A DNA stretch of 64,000 nt from Paraferrimonas sp. SM1919 (lineage in GTDB: Bacteria; Pseudomonadota; Gammaproteobacteria; Enterobacterales; Shewanellaceae): positions 61,855-125,854 of the forward strand of contig NZ_WINH01000011.1 of the NCBI RefSeq assembly GCF_010993985.1, given 5' to 3'. The notes below the pieces were generated by a model. It had not been told where the DNA came from. It made no database searches and was given only the letters and a program-made list of their open reading frames with translations. Positions 16,473-25,445 of the stretch are shown one piece after another (position 1 is the stretch's first letter; every line of letters starts with the position of its first letter). The position numbers were made by a program, and so were the translations under genes.

Positions 16473-18491
16473 TTAAGCGATACCGCTATGTCGCAGTAAT
16501 GCGTCTGTATTTGGCTCACGCCCCATAAAACCTTTAAATAGTTCCATAGCAGGCTCAGAGCCCCCTTTTTGTAAAATATTACTCAAAAAAGCATAGCCCG
16601 TTGCTTCATTGAAAATACCTTCTTGTTCAAATTTACTAAATGCATCGGCAGATAACACTTCAGCCCATTTATAGCTGTAATAACCTGCTGCATAGCCACC
16701 AGCAAAAATATGCGAGAAGCTATGTTGAAAACGGTTAAAGCTTGGAGGAGTAATAACGGCAATCTGACTACGAACTTCATCCAACAGTTGCTGCACATTT
16801 AGGCCATCTTGATAGTCATGGTGCAATTTAAAATCGAACTGGGCAAACTCTAACTGACGCAACATTTGCATGGCTGATTGAAAGTTCTTAGCAGCTAGCA
16901 TTTTATCCAACATGGCTTTAGGTAATGGTTCACCTGTTTGATAATGGCCAGAAATTTCAGCTAACGCTTCTTCCTCATAGCACCAATTTTCTAAAAATTG
17001 GCTCGGCAACTCTACCGCATCCCATGCTACCCCGTTGATACCAGATACCGCAGCTTCATTCACTTCAGAAAGCATATGATGAATGCCGTGGCCAAACTCA
17101 TGAAATAGTGTTGTCACTTCTTCATGGGTAAACAACGCAGGTTTGTCACCCACTGGACCATTAAAATTACACGTCAAATAGGCTACAGGTCGCTGTAATT
17201 TACCGTCAGATAGACGACGATCGCGACATACATCCATCCAGGCTCCACCACGCTTGTTACTTCGAGCATAAAGATCTAAATAGAAACTACCCTTAAGTTC
17301 ACCGATCTGATTGAAAATATCAAAGAAACGTACGTCATCATGCCAAACATCCATACCTTTGCGTTCTTGAATTTTAATGCCAAATAAACGCGATACCGTA
17401 TAAAATAAGCCGTGTAATACTTTTTCTTCTGGAAAGTAAGGGCGCAGTTCTTCTTGAGAAATTTCATACTTGTGCTGCTTCAGCTTCTCAGCAAAGTAAC
17501 TGTAATCCCAAGGCTGCAGCTCCCCAGTAAACCCTTGCTCACTGGCAAAGGCTTTTAATTCAGAGATTTCTTTTTCTGCCTGAGGTTTTGATCGTTGCGC
17601 CAATGAATCAATAAATTCAAACACCTGTGCTGGTGTTTCTGCCATCTTAGTGGCCAAAGATTTTTGCGCATAATTGTCAAAGCCTAATAGCTTAGACAGC
17701 TCTAATTTGAGTTTTAGGGTTTCATCAATGATAGCGCTGTTATCAAACTCGCCAGCATTAGGCCCTTGATCTGATGCGCGAGTAACAAATGCTCGATACA
17801 TCTCCTCTCTAAATGCACTACTGTCTGCATACATCATTACCGGTAAGTAGCTCGGGAATTCTAGGGTAAACACCCAGCCTTCAAGTTCGCGAGCATCAGC
17901 CTGCTGCTTAGCTGCTGCAACTGCAGATTCCGGTAAGCCTTTTAGTTCGGTTGGTTCGGTTACTTGCTTAATCCAAGCCTGAGTCGCATCGAGCAAGTTA
18001 TTAGAAAACTGACTAGAAAGCTCAGATAAACGGCTGACAAGCTTCTTGTATTGCTGCTTTTGTTGGTCCTGCAAGCCAATGCCAGATAATTCAAAATCAC
18101 GCAGAGCATTGGTTACTGTGGTTTGTTTAGCAATGTCTAGCTGGGAGAATTCGGCACTATTAGCAATGGCTTTATAGGCTTGGTATAGACCTTGGTGTTG
18201 ACCAACAAAAGTAGAATAGTCCGATAATAATGGCAGACAATCATCGTGAGCCTGACGCAGAGCTTCAGAGCTTAATACCGAGTTTAGGTGTGAAATAGGT
18301 GACCACAATTTAGAGAGGCCATCATCGGCTTCATCGATGGCATCTAACAATTGATGATAACCCGCATTTTCAAGCTTAACTTGTTGTTCAATAACAGATT
18401 TACAATGCTCGATAGCGTCTATAACCTGTTGCTTAATTTGTGCCGGATCAATTTTACTAAATTGTGGAAGGTGTGAACCAATTGCCGCCAT
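16473..18491 (-). CDS. prlC: oligopeptidase A (M3 metallopeptidase)
   Basis: Cytoplasmic zinc endopeptidase of 672 residues that degrades short peptides, including cleaved signal peptides. The HEFGH zinc motif is at 464-468 and the downstream third ligand lies in VELPSQFLENW. The helical N-terminal half and the C-terminal GGYAAGYYSYKWAEVLSADAF motif fit M3A peptidases throughout their length. It is monocistronic with its own terminator. In this window it lies between a nucleotidase operon and gor, an arrangement I associate with Shewanella. Confidence 0.93.
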   Translation of the reverse strand: MAAIGSHLPQFSKIDPAQIKQQVIDAIEHCKSVIEQQVKLENAGYHQLLDAIDEADDGLSKLWSPISHLNSVLSSEALRQAHDDCLPLLSDYSTFVGQHQGLYQAYKAIANSAEFSQLDIAKQTTVTNALRDFELSGIGLQDQQKQQYKKLVSRLSELSSQFSNNLLDATQAWIKQVTEPTELKGLPESAVAAAKQQADARELEGWVFTLEFPSYLPVMMYADSSAFREEMYRAFVTRASDQGPNAGEFDNSAIIDETLKLKLELSKLLGFDNYAQKSLATKMAETPAQVFEFIDSLAQRSKPQAEKEISELKAFASEQGFTGELQPWDYSYFAEKLKQHKYEISQEELRPYFPEEKVLHGLFYTVSRLFGIKIQERKGMDVWHDDVRFFDIFNQIGELKGSFYLDLYARSNKRGGAWMDVCRDRRLSDGKLQRPVAYLTCNFNGPVGDKPALFTHEEVTTLFHEFGHGIHHMLSEVNEAAVSGINGVAWDAVELPSQFLENWCYEEEALAEISGHYQTGEPLPKAMLDKMLAAKNFQSAMQMLRQLEFAQFDFKLHHDYQDGLNVQQLLDEVRSQIAVITPPSFNRFQHSFSHIFAGGYAAGYYSYKWAEVLSADAFSKFEQEGIFNEATGYAFLSNILQKGGSEPAMELFKGFMGREPNTDALLRHSGIA

Positions 18492-18551
18492 GATGGCTCC
18501 TTATCTTTATATATTATCTCAAAGATGGGGGAGCCAATTCACTTTTTCAAG

Positions 18552-18800
18552 TTATACCGCTTTATTATTTGGGTAATAGACACTTAAATTTTTTACCGTT
18601 TGGTTCACTTTATTCAAAATAGTGACTCGGCGACTCAATAACGATTGCGCAACGGCTGCTTTTTGGGCCGCTTCCGCTTGGGTAAAGCCTTCACAAAGAT
18701 GTAAATGTAGGCCTTTAATAACGGGTTCTGAGCGTATAGAGGTTAATTCCATAAGCAGGTTTAAATGGTTAGAATCGACGGTTCCTTTTTTTAACTTCAT
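18552..18800 (-). CDS. PapB/FocB-family regulator, orphan
   Basis: Small basic protein of 82 residues with a helix-turn-helix arrangement like that of PapB/FocB fimbrial regulators: LLMELTSIRSEPVIKGLHLHLCEGFTQAEAAQKAAVAQSLLSRRV. The first half of this stretch parallels the conserved L-E-L-S-x-I-x-S-x-x-V-I element of that family. An AAGGA-type ribosome site is present on the minus strand. No fimbrial or adhesin gene is nearby; the neighbours are prlC and, divergently, gor. Its target is unknown. Confidence 0.6.
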   Translation of the reverse strand: MKLKKGTVDSNHLNLLMELTSIRSEPVIKGLHLHLCEGFTQAEAAQKAAVAQSLLSRRVTILNKVNQTVKNLSVYYPNNKAV

Positions 18801-19069
18801 TATTACATCCTTGTTTTACATAACATAGCCAACTTCAATGTCAGCCAAACTCAACATATCTGAATCATTACTGAATGCAAGCCTGTATTAGTGAATATCA
18901 ACATAAAAAATCAAATTTTTAAGAGGTGCTTTTATTTTTTGAACGAATAGAACCTATTAAGGTAATCGTTTTTTTAGTTCATTTTTTACTAATACTTCTG
19001 CCTTGCGTCCGTTATAATCAGCGGCAACAATTTATTCGTTTTTTAAGTCAAGACTTCTTGGAGAGTAAA

Positions 19070-20425
19070 ATGGCTCAACATTTTGATTATTTAGTTTTAG
19101 GTGCCGGTAGTGGTGGTATTGCCTCAGCTAACCGTGCCGCCATGCGTGGTGCCAAAGTCGGTTTAATAGAAGCGAAACACTTAGGTGGTACCTGTGTCAA
19201 TGTTGGCTGTGTTCCTAAAAAAGTCATGTGGTATGGCGCTCAAATTGCTGAAGCGATCCATCATTTTGGCCCAGACTATGGTTTTGATGTAACGGTAAAT
19301 AATTTTGATTGGGCGACTTTAATTAAAAACCGTGAAGCGTACATTGAGCGTATTCACGCTGCCTACAATAGCGGTTTAGCATCTAACAAAGTAACACTAA
19401 TCGAAGGCTTCGGTCGTTTTGTAGATGGTGGTGGCATTGAAGTAAATGGTGAAGTTTACACTGCTGATCACTACCTAGTAGCCGTTGGCGGTGCAGCAAC
19501 CATTCCAAACATTCCAGGAGCTGAACTGGGTATTGAATCAAATGGTTTCTTTGAGCTTAAAGAGCAGCCTCAACGTGTAGCCGTTGTAGGTGCCGGCTAC
19601 ATTGCCGTTGAGTTAGCTGGGGTGATGCACGCACTAGGAAGTGAAACTCACTTACTGGTTCGTAAGCATGCGCCTTTGCGTAACTTTGACCCTATGATCA
19701 CTGATCATCTAGTAGAGACCATGAACGAAGAAGGTCCTACTCTGCACACCCATGCAACGCCTAAATCTGTGACAAAAAATGCAGATGGCAGCCTAACTTT
19801 AACTTTAGAAGATGGCAAAACTTTAGAGATAGATACTCTGATTTGGGCCATTGGCCGCCACCCAACTACCAACAATCTTGGCTTAGATAAAGTCGGAGTT
19901 GAATTAGATGAGCGTGGCTATGTTAAGGTAGATGAATACCAAAACACCACCGCAGCAAACATTTATGCGGTAGGCGATATTATTACTGGTGGCGTTGAGT
20001 TAACCCCAGTAGCGGTGAAAGCGGGTCGTTTACTGTCAGAGCGTCTATTTGGTGGTATGACGGGCGCGAAAATGGATTACAGCTTGATCCCAACTGTGGT
20101 ATTTAGCCATCCAGTTATCGGCACCATGGGCTTAACCGAGCAACAAGCTAAAGAACAATATGGTGAAGACAATATTAAAGTATATAACTCATCATTTGCC
20201 GCTATGTACAATGCTATCACCAAGTACCGACAACTCTCAAAGTTCAAGCTCGTGTGTGCTGGAGAAAATGAGAAAGTTGTCGGCATTCACGGCATTGGTT
20301 TCGGTATGGATGAAATCCTTCAAGGTTTCGGCGTCGCCATGAAAATGGGCGCAACCAAAGCTGATTTTGATGCCTGTGTTGCCATCCACCCAACCTCTGC
20401 CGAAGAGTTTGTTACTTTAAGATAA
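19070..20425 (+). CDS. gor: glutathione reductase
   Basis: FAD-dependent NADPH:glutathione-disulfide oxidoreductase, 451 residues, which keeps the cytoplasmic thiol pool reduced. The FAD fold is [19 protein letters not shown], the redox-active pair is C42 and C47 in [13 protein letters not shown], an NADPH fold is [16 protein letters not shown], and the C-terminal catalytic His is in [13 protein letters not shown] 19070 (after GGAGAG) was chosen over an in-frame upstream ATG at 18926; the intervening stretch contains a likely -10 element TATAAT at 19013-19018. A strong terminator follows. Confidence 0.95.
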   Translation: MAQHFDYLVLGAGSGGIASANRAAMRGAKVGLIEAKHLGGTCVNVGCVPKKVMWYGAQIAEAIHHFGPDYGFDVTVNNFDWATLIKNREAYIERIHAAYNSGLASNKVTLIEGFGRFVDGGGIEVNGEVYTADHYLVAVGGAATIPNIPGAELGIESNGFFELKEQPQRVAVVGAGYIAVELAGVMHALGSETHLLVRKHAPLRNFDPMITDHLVETMNEEGPTLHTHATPKSVTKNADGSLTLTLEDGKTLEIDTLIWAIGRHPTTNNLGLDKVGVELDERGYVKVDEYQNTTAANIYAVGDIITGGVELTPVAVKAGRLLSERLFGGMTGAKMDYSLIPTVVFSHPVIGTMGLTEQQAKEQYGEDNIKVYNSSFAAMYNAITKYRQLSKFKLVCAGENEKVVGIHGIGFGMDEILQGFGVAMKMGATKADFDACVAIHPTSAEEFVTLR

Positions 20426-20447
20426 TCTATTTTATTAACATTTTCGT

Positions 20448-20477
20448 AAAAGGAAGCCTAGCGCTTCCTTTTTTTTT
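20448..20477 (+). terminator. intrinsic terminator of gor
   Basis: GGAAGC (20452-20457) pairs with GCTTCC (20463-20468), flanked by A4 on the left and T9 on the right. Confidence 0.9.
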
Positions 20478-20526
20478 ATTGGTATGATGTTTGTTCAAGT
20501 AACAAATTGACATACAAGGCAGTTTT

Positions 20527-22101
20527 ATGAAGTTTGAGCATTATATTTTGTCTGCTGTAGTAGCACTTACTATAGTCGGTTGCGGCGGTGGTAGCAGCAG
20601 TAGCGATAGCACATCTAGGGGCTCAACACCCCAGGGTTGGCAATTTGAGGTATATCAACCAGAGACTAATTTTGATGGTCTGTGCGCTAATCCTCGTGCC
20701 AGTAATGAATATAATGACTCCCAAGGTACAATCCTCGATGAGAACAACTTTTTACGCTCATGGAGCAACAATACCTACCTGTGGTATGACGAAATTGATG
20801 ACGTTGATCCAGAACTCTACAATGACCCAATAGCTTACTTCGATATTTTAAAAACCTTTGCCATCACCGCGTCAGGTAAACCTAAAGATCGATTTCATTT
20901 TTCCTACAACACCGAGCAATATGAAGCCCTTTCTCAAGGTGGTGTTTCTTCTGGCTACGGTATTGAGTGGGCCTTATTAAGCGCCAGCCCACCTCGAGAT
21001 TTAAGAGTAGCATACACCGAAGCCAATTCTCCCGCTGCTGCAGCGGCAATTCAACGTGGGGCTAAGATCATCGCAATTGATGGGGTTGATGTCGCCAATG
21101 GTAACGATGTCGATACCCTTAATGCTGGTATGTCGCCATCAAAAGTTGGTCAAACGGTTGAGTTTGAAGTATTGGATCTGGGCGCGACTGAAACCCGTAA
21201 AGTCAAATTAACCAGCCAAAACATCATCAGTTCATCTGTGCTCACTACTAAGATTGTTAACACCTCTTCGGGGGATGTGGGTTACATAGTGTTTAATTCT
21301 TTCAACTATCCTGCTGAAAAAGAACTATTTGATGCCATTACTATGCTCAAAAGCAATGGCATATCAGATTTAATTCTCGATTTACGCTATAACGGCGGGG
21401 GGTTACTATACCAAGCTGCACAACTTGGCTACATGATTGCTGGCGATCAGAGTCGTAATCGAGTTTTTGAACTCACCTCCTTTAATAACAAACACCCCAA
21501 TATCAACCCTGTAACAGGGCAAGCCCTCAGCCCTGTTCCGTTTATTGATGAGGGGCTAGGTTTTAGTGTAGACACTGGCACCAAACTGCCCACCCTTGAT
21601 TTATCCCGTGTGTATATATTGACATCAAACGCAACCGCTTCAGCCAGTGAATCCTTGATTAATGGCTTAAACGGGATTGATATCGAGGTTATTCAGATCG
21701 GTCAAACCACTACTGGTAAACCTTACGGGTTCTACCCCAAAGACAACTGTGGCACCACCTATTTTACTGTGCAAATCAAAGGCGTGAACGCTAAAGGTTT
21801 TGGTGATTTCAGTGATGGATTTGCGCCAGAAAATGCAAATTTAGCAGGTACGGTTCCACAGCAAGGCTGCTATGTTAGGGAAGACTTCATGCATAGCTTA
21901 GGGGACCCCAGTGAGGTATTACTAAATACAGCGTTAAATTTTCGTGATTATAACCAGTGTCCGCCAATTCCTGTTAATTTAACTTTTGAAGCCTTTTATG
22001 CTGATACCTTTGATAAAGATTTAGCTATCGGCCAAAACGACATCAAACAAGTGATTAAAAACAGCAAGATCATATCCACCAAGGTAATCCCAACTAGGTA
22101 A
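20527..22101 (+). CDS. S41-family peptidase lipoprotein with PDZ domain
   Basis: Exported lipoprotein of 524 residues. The signal peptide ends with lipobox LTIVGC (lipidated C19) followed by a Gly/Ser linker. A PDZ-like region includes SPAAAAAIQRGAKIIAIDG, and the S41 core has DLILDLRYNGGG and the nucleophile Ser in NATASASESLINGL with a Lys 24 residues later in TTGKPYG, which matches the usual Ser/Lys spacing of about 25. The protein is likely to be periplasmic or surface-exposed. A second, different S41 peptidase (CtpA) lies at 60677. It is monocistronic between strong terminators. Confidence 0.8.
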   Translation: MKFEHYILSAVVALTIVGCGGGSSSSDSTSRGSTPQGWQFEVYQPETNFDGLCANPRASNEYNDSQGTILDENNFLRSWSNNTYLWYDEIDDVDPELYNDPIAYFDILKTFAITASGKPKDRFHFSYNTEQYEALSQGGVSSGYGIEWALLSASPPRDLRVAYTEANSPAAAAAIQRGAKIIAIDGVDVANGNDVDTLNAGMSPSKVGQTVEFEVLDLGATETRKVKLTSQNIISSSVLTTKIVNTSSGDVGYIVFNSFNYPAEKELFDAITMLKSNGISDLILDLRYNGGGLLYQAAQLGYMIAGDQSRNRVFELTSFNNKHPNINPVTGQALSPVPFIDEGLGFSVDTGTKLPTLDLSRVYILTSNATASASESLINGLNGIDIEVIQIGQTTTGKPYGFYPKDNCGTTYFTVQIKGVNAKGFGDFSDGFAPENANLAGTVPQQGCYVREDFMHSLGDPSEVLLNTALNFRDYNQCPPIPVNLTFEAFYADTFDKDLAIGQNDIKQVIKNSKIISTKVIPTR

Positions 22102-22143
22102 AGGTAACGACAATCCTTACTTGGCATCAACTTTTCTAGTTTT

Positions 22144-22184
22144 TAAGTGGCTACCCCTAAATGGGTAGCCACTTAGCTTTTCCT
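22144..22184 (+). terminator. long perfect hairpin after the S41 lipoprotein gene
   Basis: TAAGTGGCTACCC (22144-22156) pairs perfectly with its 13-nt complement (22163-22175) around a 6-nt loop, followed by GC and a T4 run. It is an intrinsic terminator, possibly bidirectional. Confidence 0.8.
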
Positions 22185-22281
22185 AGAGCCACCACACACA
22201 ATTAAACTGGAATCAAACTTCCCCACTTCTTTTGGACAACCGTCGCTGCTATCTTAGCCTCTCAAATTTTAGAGGTTTTTT

Positions 22282-22710
22282 ATGTGCAAGCACACACCAC
22301 CATTGTGGTTTTGGTTAATTAGTGGCATTTGTCTGATATGGAACATTATCGGATTAATTGTTTTTGGTATGCATATCCATGTGACAGAAGCAGAACTTAC
22401 GGCAATGTCAGAAGCAGAATTAGGGATATACAATAGCACTCCGATCTGTGTCACCCTAGCCTTTGGTGCGGCAGCCTTTATTGCATTTATGGCCAGCATT
22501 TCCTTACTGTTAAGAAGAGCGATGGCCTTGCTATTATTTCGAATTTCACTGCTAGCAACGACTTTACAAATATTCTATGGTTTATTTATTTCAGATGCTT
22601 ACATCCTTTTGGGAAAGCAAGGAATAGTCCTAGCCTCAATCGTTTTGCTCGCATCTATCTCACTTTGTCTATTCGCCCGCTATAGTAAAAAAAGATCCTG
22701 GATCAGGTAG
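22282..22710 (+). CDS. small integral membrane protein of unknown function
   Basis: Protein of 142 residues with four hydrophobic segments at roughly 9-29, 55-78, 82-104 and 112-131, and a basic cytoplasmic tail (RYSKKRSWIR). An acidic loop between the first two segments has the internal repeat AELTAMSEAELGIY. Similar proteins are sometimes labelled sugar transporter, but I see nothing that supports transport. AGAGG stands before the start. It is followed by a terminator, so it is probably a single-gene transcript. Confidence 0.6.
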   Translation: MCKHTPPLWFWLISGICLIWNIIGLIVFGMHIHVTEAELTAMSEAELGIYNSTPICVTLAFGAAAFIAFMASISLLLRRAMALLLFRISLLATTLQIFYGLFISDAYILLGKQGIVLASIVLLASISLCLFARYSKKRSWIR

Positions 22711-22734
22711 TTAGATTAATTTTCTACTAACCTT

Positions 22735-22763
22735 AAAGCACTCCCTTTTATGAGTGCTTTTTT
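22735..22763 (+). terminator. terminator abutting the next start codon
   Basis: AAAGCACTC (22735-22743) pairs with GAGTGCTTT (22752-22760), followed by more T. The T run ends at 22763 and the ATG of the next gene is at 22764, so the stem includes the only possible ribosome-binding bases of that gene. Confidence 0.8.
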
Positions 22764-23543
22764 ATGAACCTAAGTATTTTAGCTATCTTGTTACTCGCAT
22801 CATCAACCCTACTTGCTGCTAGTTCCCACGAACCCCCTGAAGATTTTATCGACATAGAATATGAAGAAGCCATAATTGAGCAAGAAATCATTGAGCAACA
22901 ACCGGCTATTGAAGATGCCATGATTATTGATGATACGCTGGAAATTGAGCAAGCCGTCATCGTTGAAGATGCTATTGAACAACAAGCATTTAATGAAAAT
23001 GTGATTGTAGAAGAGAGTATTATCGATGAGGTGGACCTCTATGACAGCGTAGATGAAGCTCAATATATAGAGTTTAAAGAAAAGTACCTGAGTGATAATA
23101 TGTGGATTGACGGTTATCCTGATGAAATCGATCCTGATTTTGAGGTCTGGCCATGGGAAATCTATCCTGAATATCCAATTGTAATCATTGTACCTATTTG
23201 GTGGCTTGATCACCCTTGGGATTACTGGCGGCCAATTGGAGTTTATCATCACCATCGCCATGTTATTCGCTCTCAAGATGTCAGTTTAACGGTCGTAGCT
23301 CAAAAGCCGACCAAAGTCAGAGTGATTGACTCTGATAATGACAACATAATTGATGAAGTCTTAGCGCCTAAAAAGCTGTATAAAGCCCAAGGGAAAGCCC
23401 CCTTTGCCATCACTTTAGAGAAGCGCAACGGCGTCAAAATCTATTTCAATAAGCATCAACTTAACTTAGATAAATTACCCCTAAACAAACCCATCTATTT
23501 CCAGGTACCCGAAACTAAAGCGTTTAAGTCTAAATATCGCTAA
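22764..23543 (+). CDS. exported acidic protein with RodZ C-terminal-like (DUF4115-like) domain
   Basis: Precursor of 259 residues with a signal peptide (about 1-19). Residues 25-100 are a low-complexity acidic stretch in which Ile, Glu and Val recur (EEAIIEQEIIEQQ and similar). Residues 128-166 are rich in Trp, Pro and His (WPWEIYPEYP, YHHHRH). The C-terminal 80 residues, including KVRVIDSDN, YKAQGKAPFAITL and GVKIYFNKHQLNLDKLP, resemble the periplasmic DUF4115 domain of the cell-shape protein RodZ. There is no helix-turn-helix or membrane anchor as in true RodZ. The ATG directly follows a terminator T run and has no free Shine-Dalgarno sequence. Function unknown. Confidence 0.6.
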   Translation: MNLSILAILLLASSTLLAASSHEPPEDFIDIEYEEAIIEQEIIEQQPAIEDAMIIDDTLEIEQAVIVEDAIEQQAFNENVIVEESIIDEVDLYDSVDEAQYIEFKEKYLSDNMWIDGYPDEIDPDFEVWPWEIYPEYPIVIIVPIWWLDHPWDYWRPIGVYHHHRHVIRSQDVSLTVVAQKPTKVRVIDSDNDNIIDEVLAPKKLYKAQGKAPFAITLEKRNGVKIYFNKHQLNLDKLPLNKPIYFQVPETKAFKSKYR

Positions 23544-23547
23544 ACAA

Positions 23548-23574
23548 AAAGGCCAGCACGATGCTGGCCTTTGT
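23548..23574. terminator. bidirectional terminator
   Basis: GGCCAGCA (23551-23558) pairs with TGCTGGCC (23562-23569), with A4-5 on the left and T3 on the right. It serves the convergent malic enzyme gene best, because the minus-strand copy ends in T5. Confidence 0.85.
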
Positions 23575-23590
23575 CATTTAACTGTATCTA

Positions 23591-25279
23591 TTAGAATGCG
23601 GTACGCTTATATTCTCGGTACTCTGGTGACCAGAAATTATGCTCAATTGCCGCTTTTAAAACATCATTATTAACTCTTGGTGCGACGCCGTCTTTTATCG
23701 CCTGTTTTGCCACAGCAAAAGCAATATGCTTAGAAACCGAGTGGATATCCTCCAACGACGGCAACAAAGAGCCTTCTGGGTTACTCGCTAATGGCGAGCA
23801 TTCTGCTAGAGCACGACTTGACTCCATCAGCATGTCATCAGTCACACGATTGGCGCCGGCAGCAAGAACACCTAAGCCAATACCAGGGAAGATGTAAGAA
23901 TTGTTACACTGGGCAATTTCCCAAGTGCGATCACCAATGGTCACTGGCGCGAATGGTGAACCCGTTGCCACCAGGGCTTCACCGTTAGTCCAGTTAAGAA
24001 CATCTTCAGGCGTGGCTTCTACTCGGCTCGTTGGGTTTGATAATGGCAGCACGATAGGCTTATCACAATGGCTGTGCATGGTCTCGATCACTTCTTGAGT
24101 GAACAATCCTGGTTGACCAGAGACACCAATTAGTACAGTTGGCTTAGCGTTTTTAACCACATCCATTAATGAGATATTGCCCTGCTCGTCAGCCCAGCCA
24201 GATACCTTGTCAATATCCTGCGCTAACGGCTGCTGGAATGGCAATAGGTTTGGCATGTTAGACTGGATTAAGCCCCAACGATCGACCATATAGACCTGAG
24301 ATCTGGCCTGCTCTTCAGACACACCTTCAGACACCATCTGCATGATAATGGCTTCAGCAATACCACAGCCGGCTGAGCCCGCACCTAGGAAAGCAATACG
24401 CTGATCTTTAAGTTCTGAACCTGCGCCTTTACAAGCCGCGAGTAAAGAGCCAACCGTTACCGCAGCGGTACCCTGAATATCATCGTTAAAGCAGCAGTAC
24501 TCATCTTTATAGCGCTCAAGTAGCGGCATGGCATTCTTCTGAGCGAAATCTTCAAACTGAATTAAAGCTTCAGGCCAACGACGACTCACCGCCTGCATAA
24601 ACTTTTCTACAAAGTCATAGTAGTCGTCACCACGCACACGCTTCTCACGCATACCCATGTACATGGGATCGCTTAAGCGTTGTGGGTTATCGGTACCCAC
24701 ATCTAATACGATAGGTAGAGTATAAGCCGGAGAAATACCACCACAACCTGTGTATAGCGCCAGCTTACCAATCGGAATACCCATACCGCCAATACCTTGG
24801 TCACCCAGACCAAGAATACGCTCGCCATCGGTGACTACGATAATTTTTACATTATGACGGTTAGAATTATTTAGGATGTCATCAATGCGGTCTCTGTCAC
24901 TGTAAGAAATAAACAGACCACGATTACGACGGTGAATATTAGAGAACTGCTCACAGGCTGCCCCTACGGTTGGGGTATAAATGATAGGCATCATTTCTTG
25001 AATATGGTTTTGCACCAAACGGTAAAATAAGGTCTCGTTGGTGTCTTGAATGTTGCGCAGGTAGATATGTTTATCTAGGTCACGTTCAAAGCTAGCATAT
25101 TGCTGATAAGCACGGGCAGCTTGCTCTTCAATGGTTTCGATAGCCTGTGGTAACAGACCTTCTAGGTTAAACGAGGCTCGCTCAGTTGCAGTAAATGCAC
25201 TGCCTTTATTTAGCAGTGGCGACTCTAATAATGCAGGGCCTGCAAATGGGATATAAATGGGGCGTTTGTTGTCTTCCAT
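23591..25279 (-). CDS. maeA: NAD-dependent malic enzyme
   Basis: Oxidative decarboxylation of malate to pyruvate with NAD, in the cytoplasm. The 562-residue protein has the family's [19 protein letters not shown], the [29 protein letters not shown] segment with the catalytic Lys, the metal-binding [13 protein letters not shown] and the dinucleotide fold [17 protein letters not shown]. The length fits the SfcA/MaeA branch, not the much longer fused MaeB. It is monocistronic. Confidence 0.93.
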   Translation of the reverse strand: MEDNKRPIYIPFAGPALLESPLLNKGSAFTATERASFNLEGLLPQAIETIEEQAARAYQQYASFERDLDKHIYLRNIQDTNETLFYRLVQNHIQEMMPIIYTPTVGAACEQFSNIHRRNRGLFISYSDRDRIDDILNNSNRHNVKIIVVTDGERILGLGDQGIGGMGIPIGKLALYTGCGGISPAYTLPIVLDVGTDNPQRLSDPMYMGMREKRVRGDDYYDFVEKFMQAVSRRWPEALIQFEDFAQKNAMPLLERYKDEYCCFNDDIQGTAAVTVGSLLAACKGAGSELKDQRIAFLGAGSAGCGIAEAIIMQMVSEGVSEEQARSQVYMVDRWGLIQSNMPNLLPFQQPLAQDIDKVSGWADEQGNISLMDVVKNAKPTVLIGVSGQPGLFTQEVIETMHSHCDKPIVLPLSNPTSRVEATPEDVLNWTNGEALVATGSPFAPVTIGDRTWEIAQCNNSYIFPGIGLGVLAAGANRVTDDMLMESSRALAECSPLASNPEGSLLPSLEDIHSVSKHIAFAVAKQAIKDGVAPRVNNDVLKAAIEHNFWSPEYREYKRTAF

Positions 25280-25405
25280 CGTCTCGTTTACCTTGTATTC
25301 GTAGCCTATTTTCTATTGGGCCGCGTAGGGTAACATGAATCCGCCACAAGTCACTATTTTTGTGATTAATATCCCACCTAAGGAGTACTTTTATTCTACA
25401 AAATG

Positions 25406-25433
25406 TGGCAAGCCTAGAAGATTAGACTTGCCA
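25406..25433 (-). terminator. hairpin downstream of the S9 peptidase gene
   Basis: TGGCAAG and CTTGCCA arms extended to about 11 bp with one mismatch, followed on the minus strand by ATTTTG. It is a moderate terminator candidate. Confidence 0.55.
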
Positions 25434-25445
25434 GCAAGAATAATA

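Noticed and set aside
22809..23276. 155-codon minus-strand frame inside the acidic exported protein gene
   Set aside because: It mirrors the repetitive coding of the plus-strand gene, lacks a start signal, and the plus gene has a signal peptide and a recognisable domain.
25330..25375. CRP site upstream of maeA
   Set aside because: TCAC and TGTGA words are present but in the wrong (outward) order for a TGTGA-N6-TCACA site.
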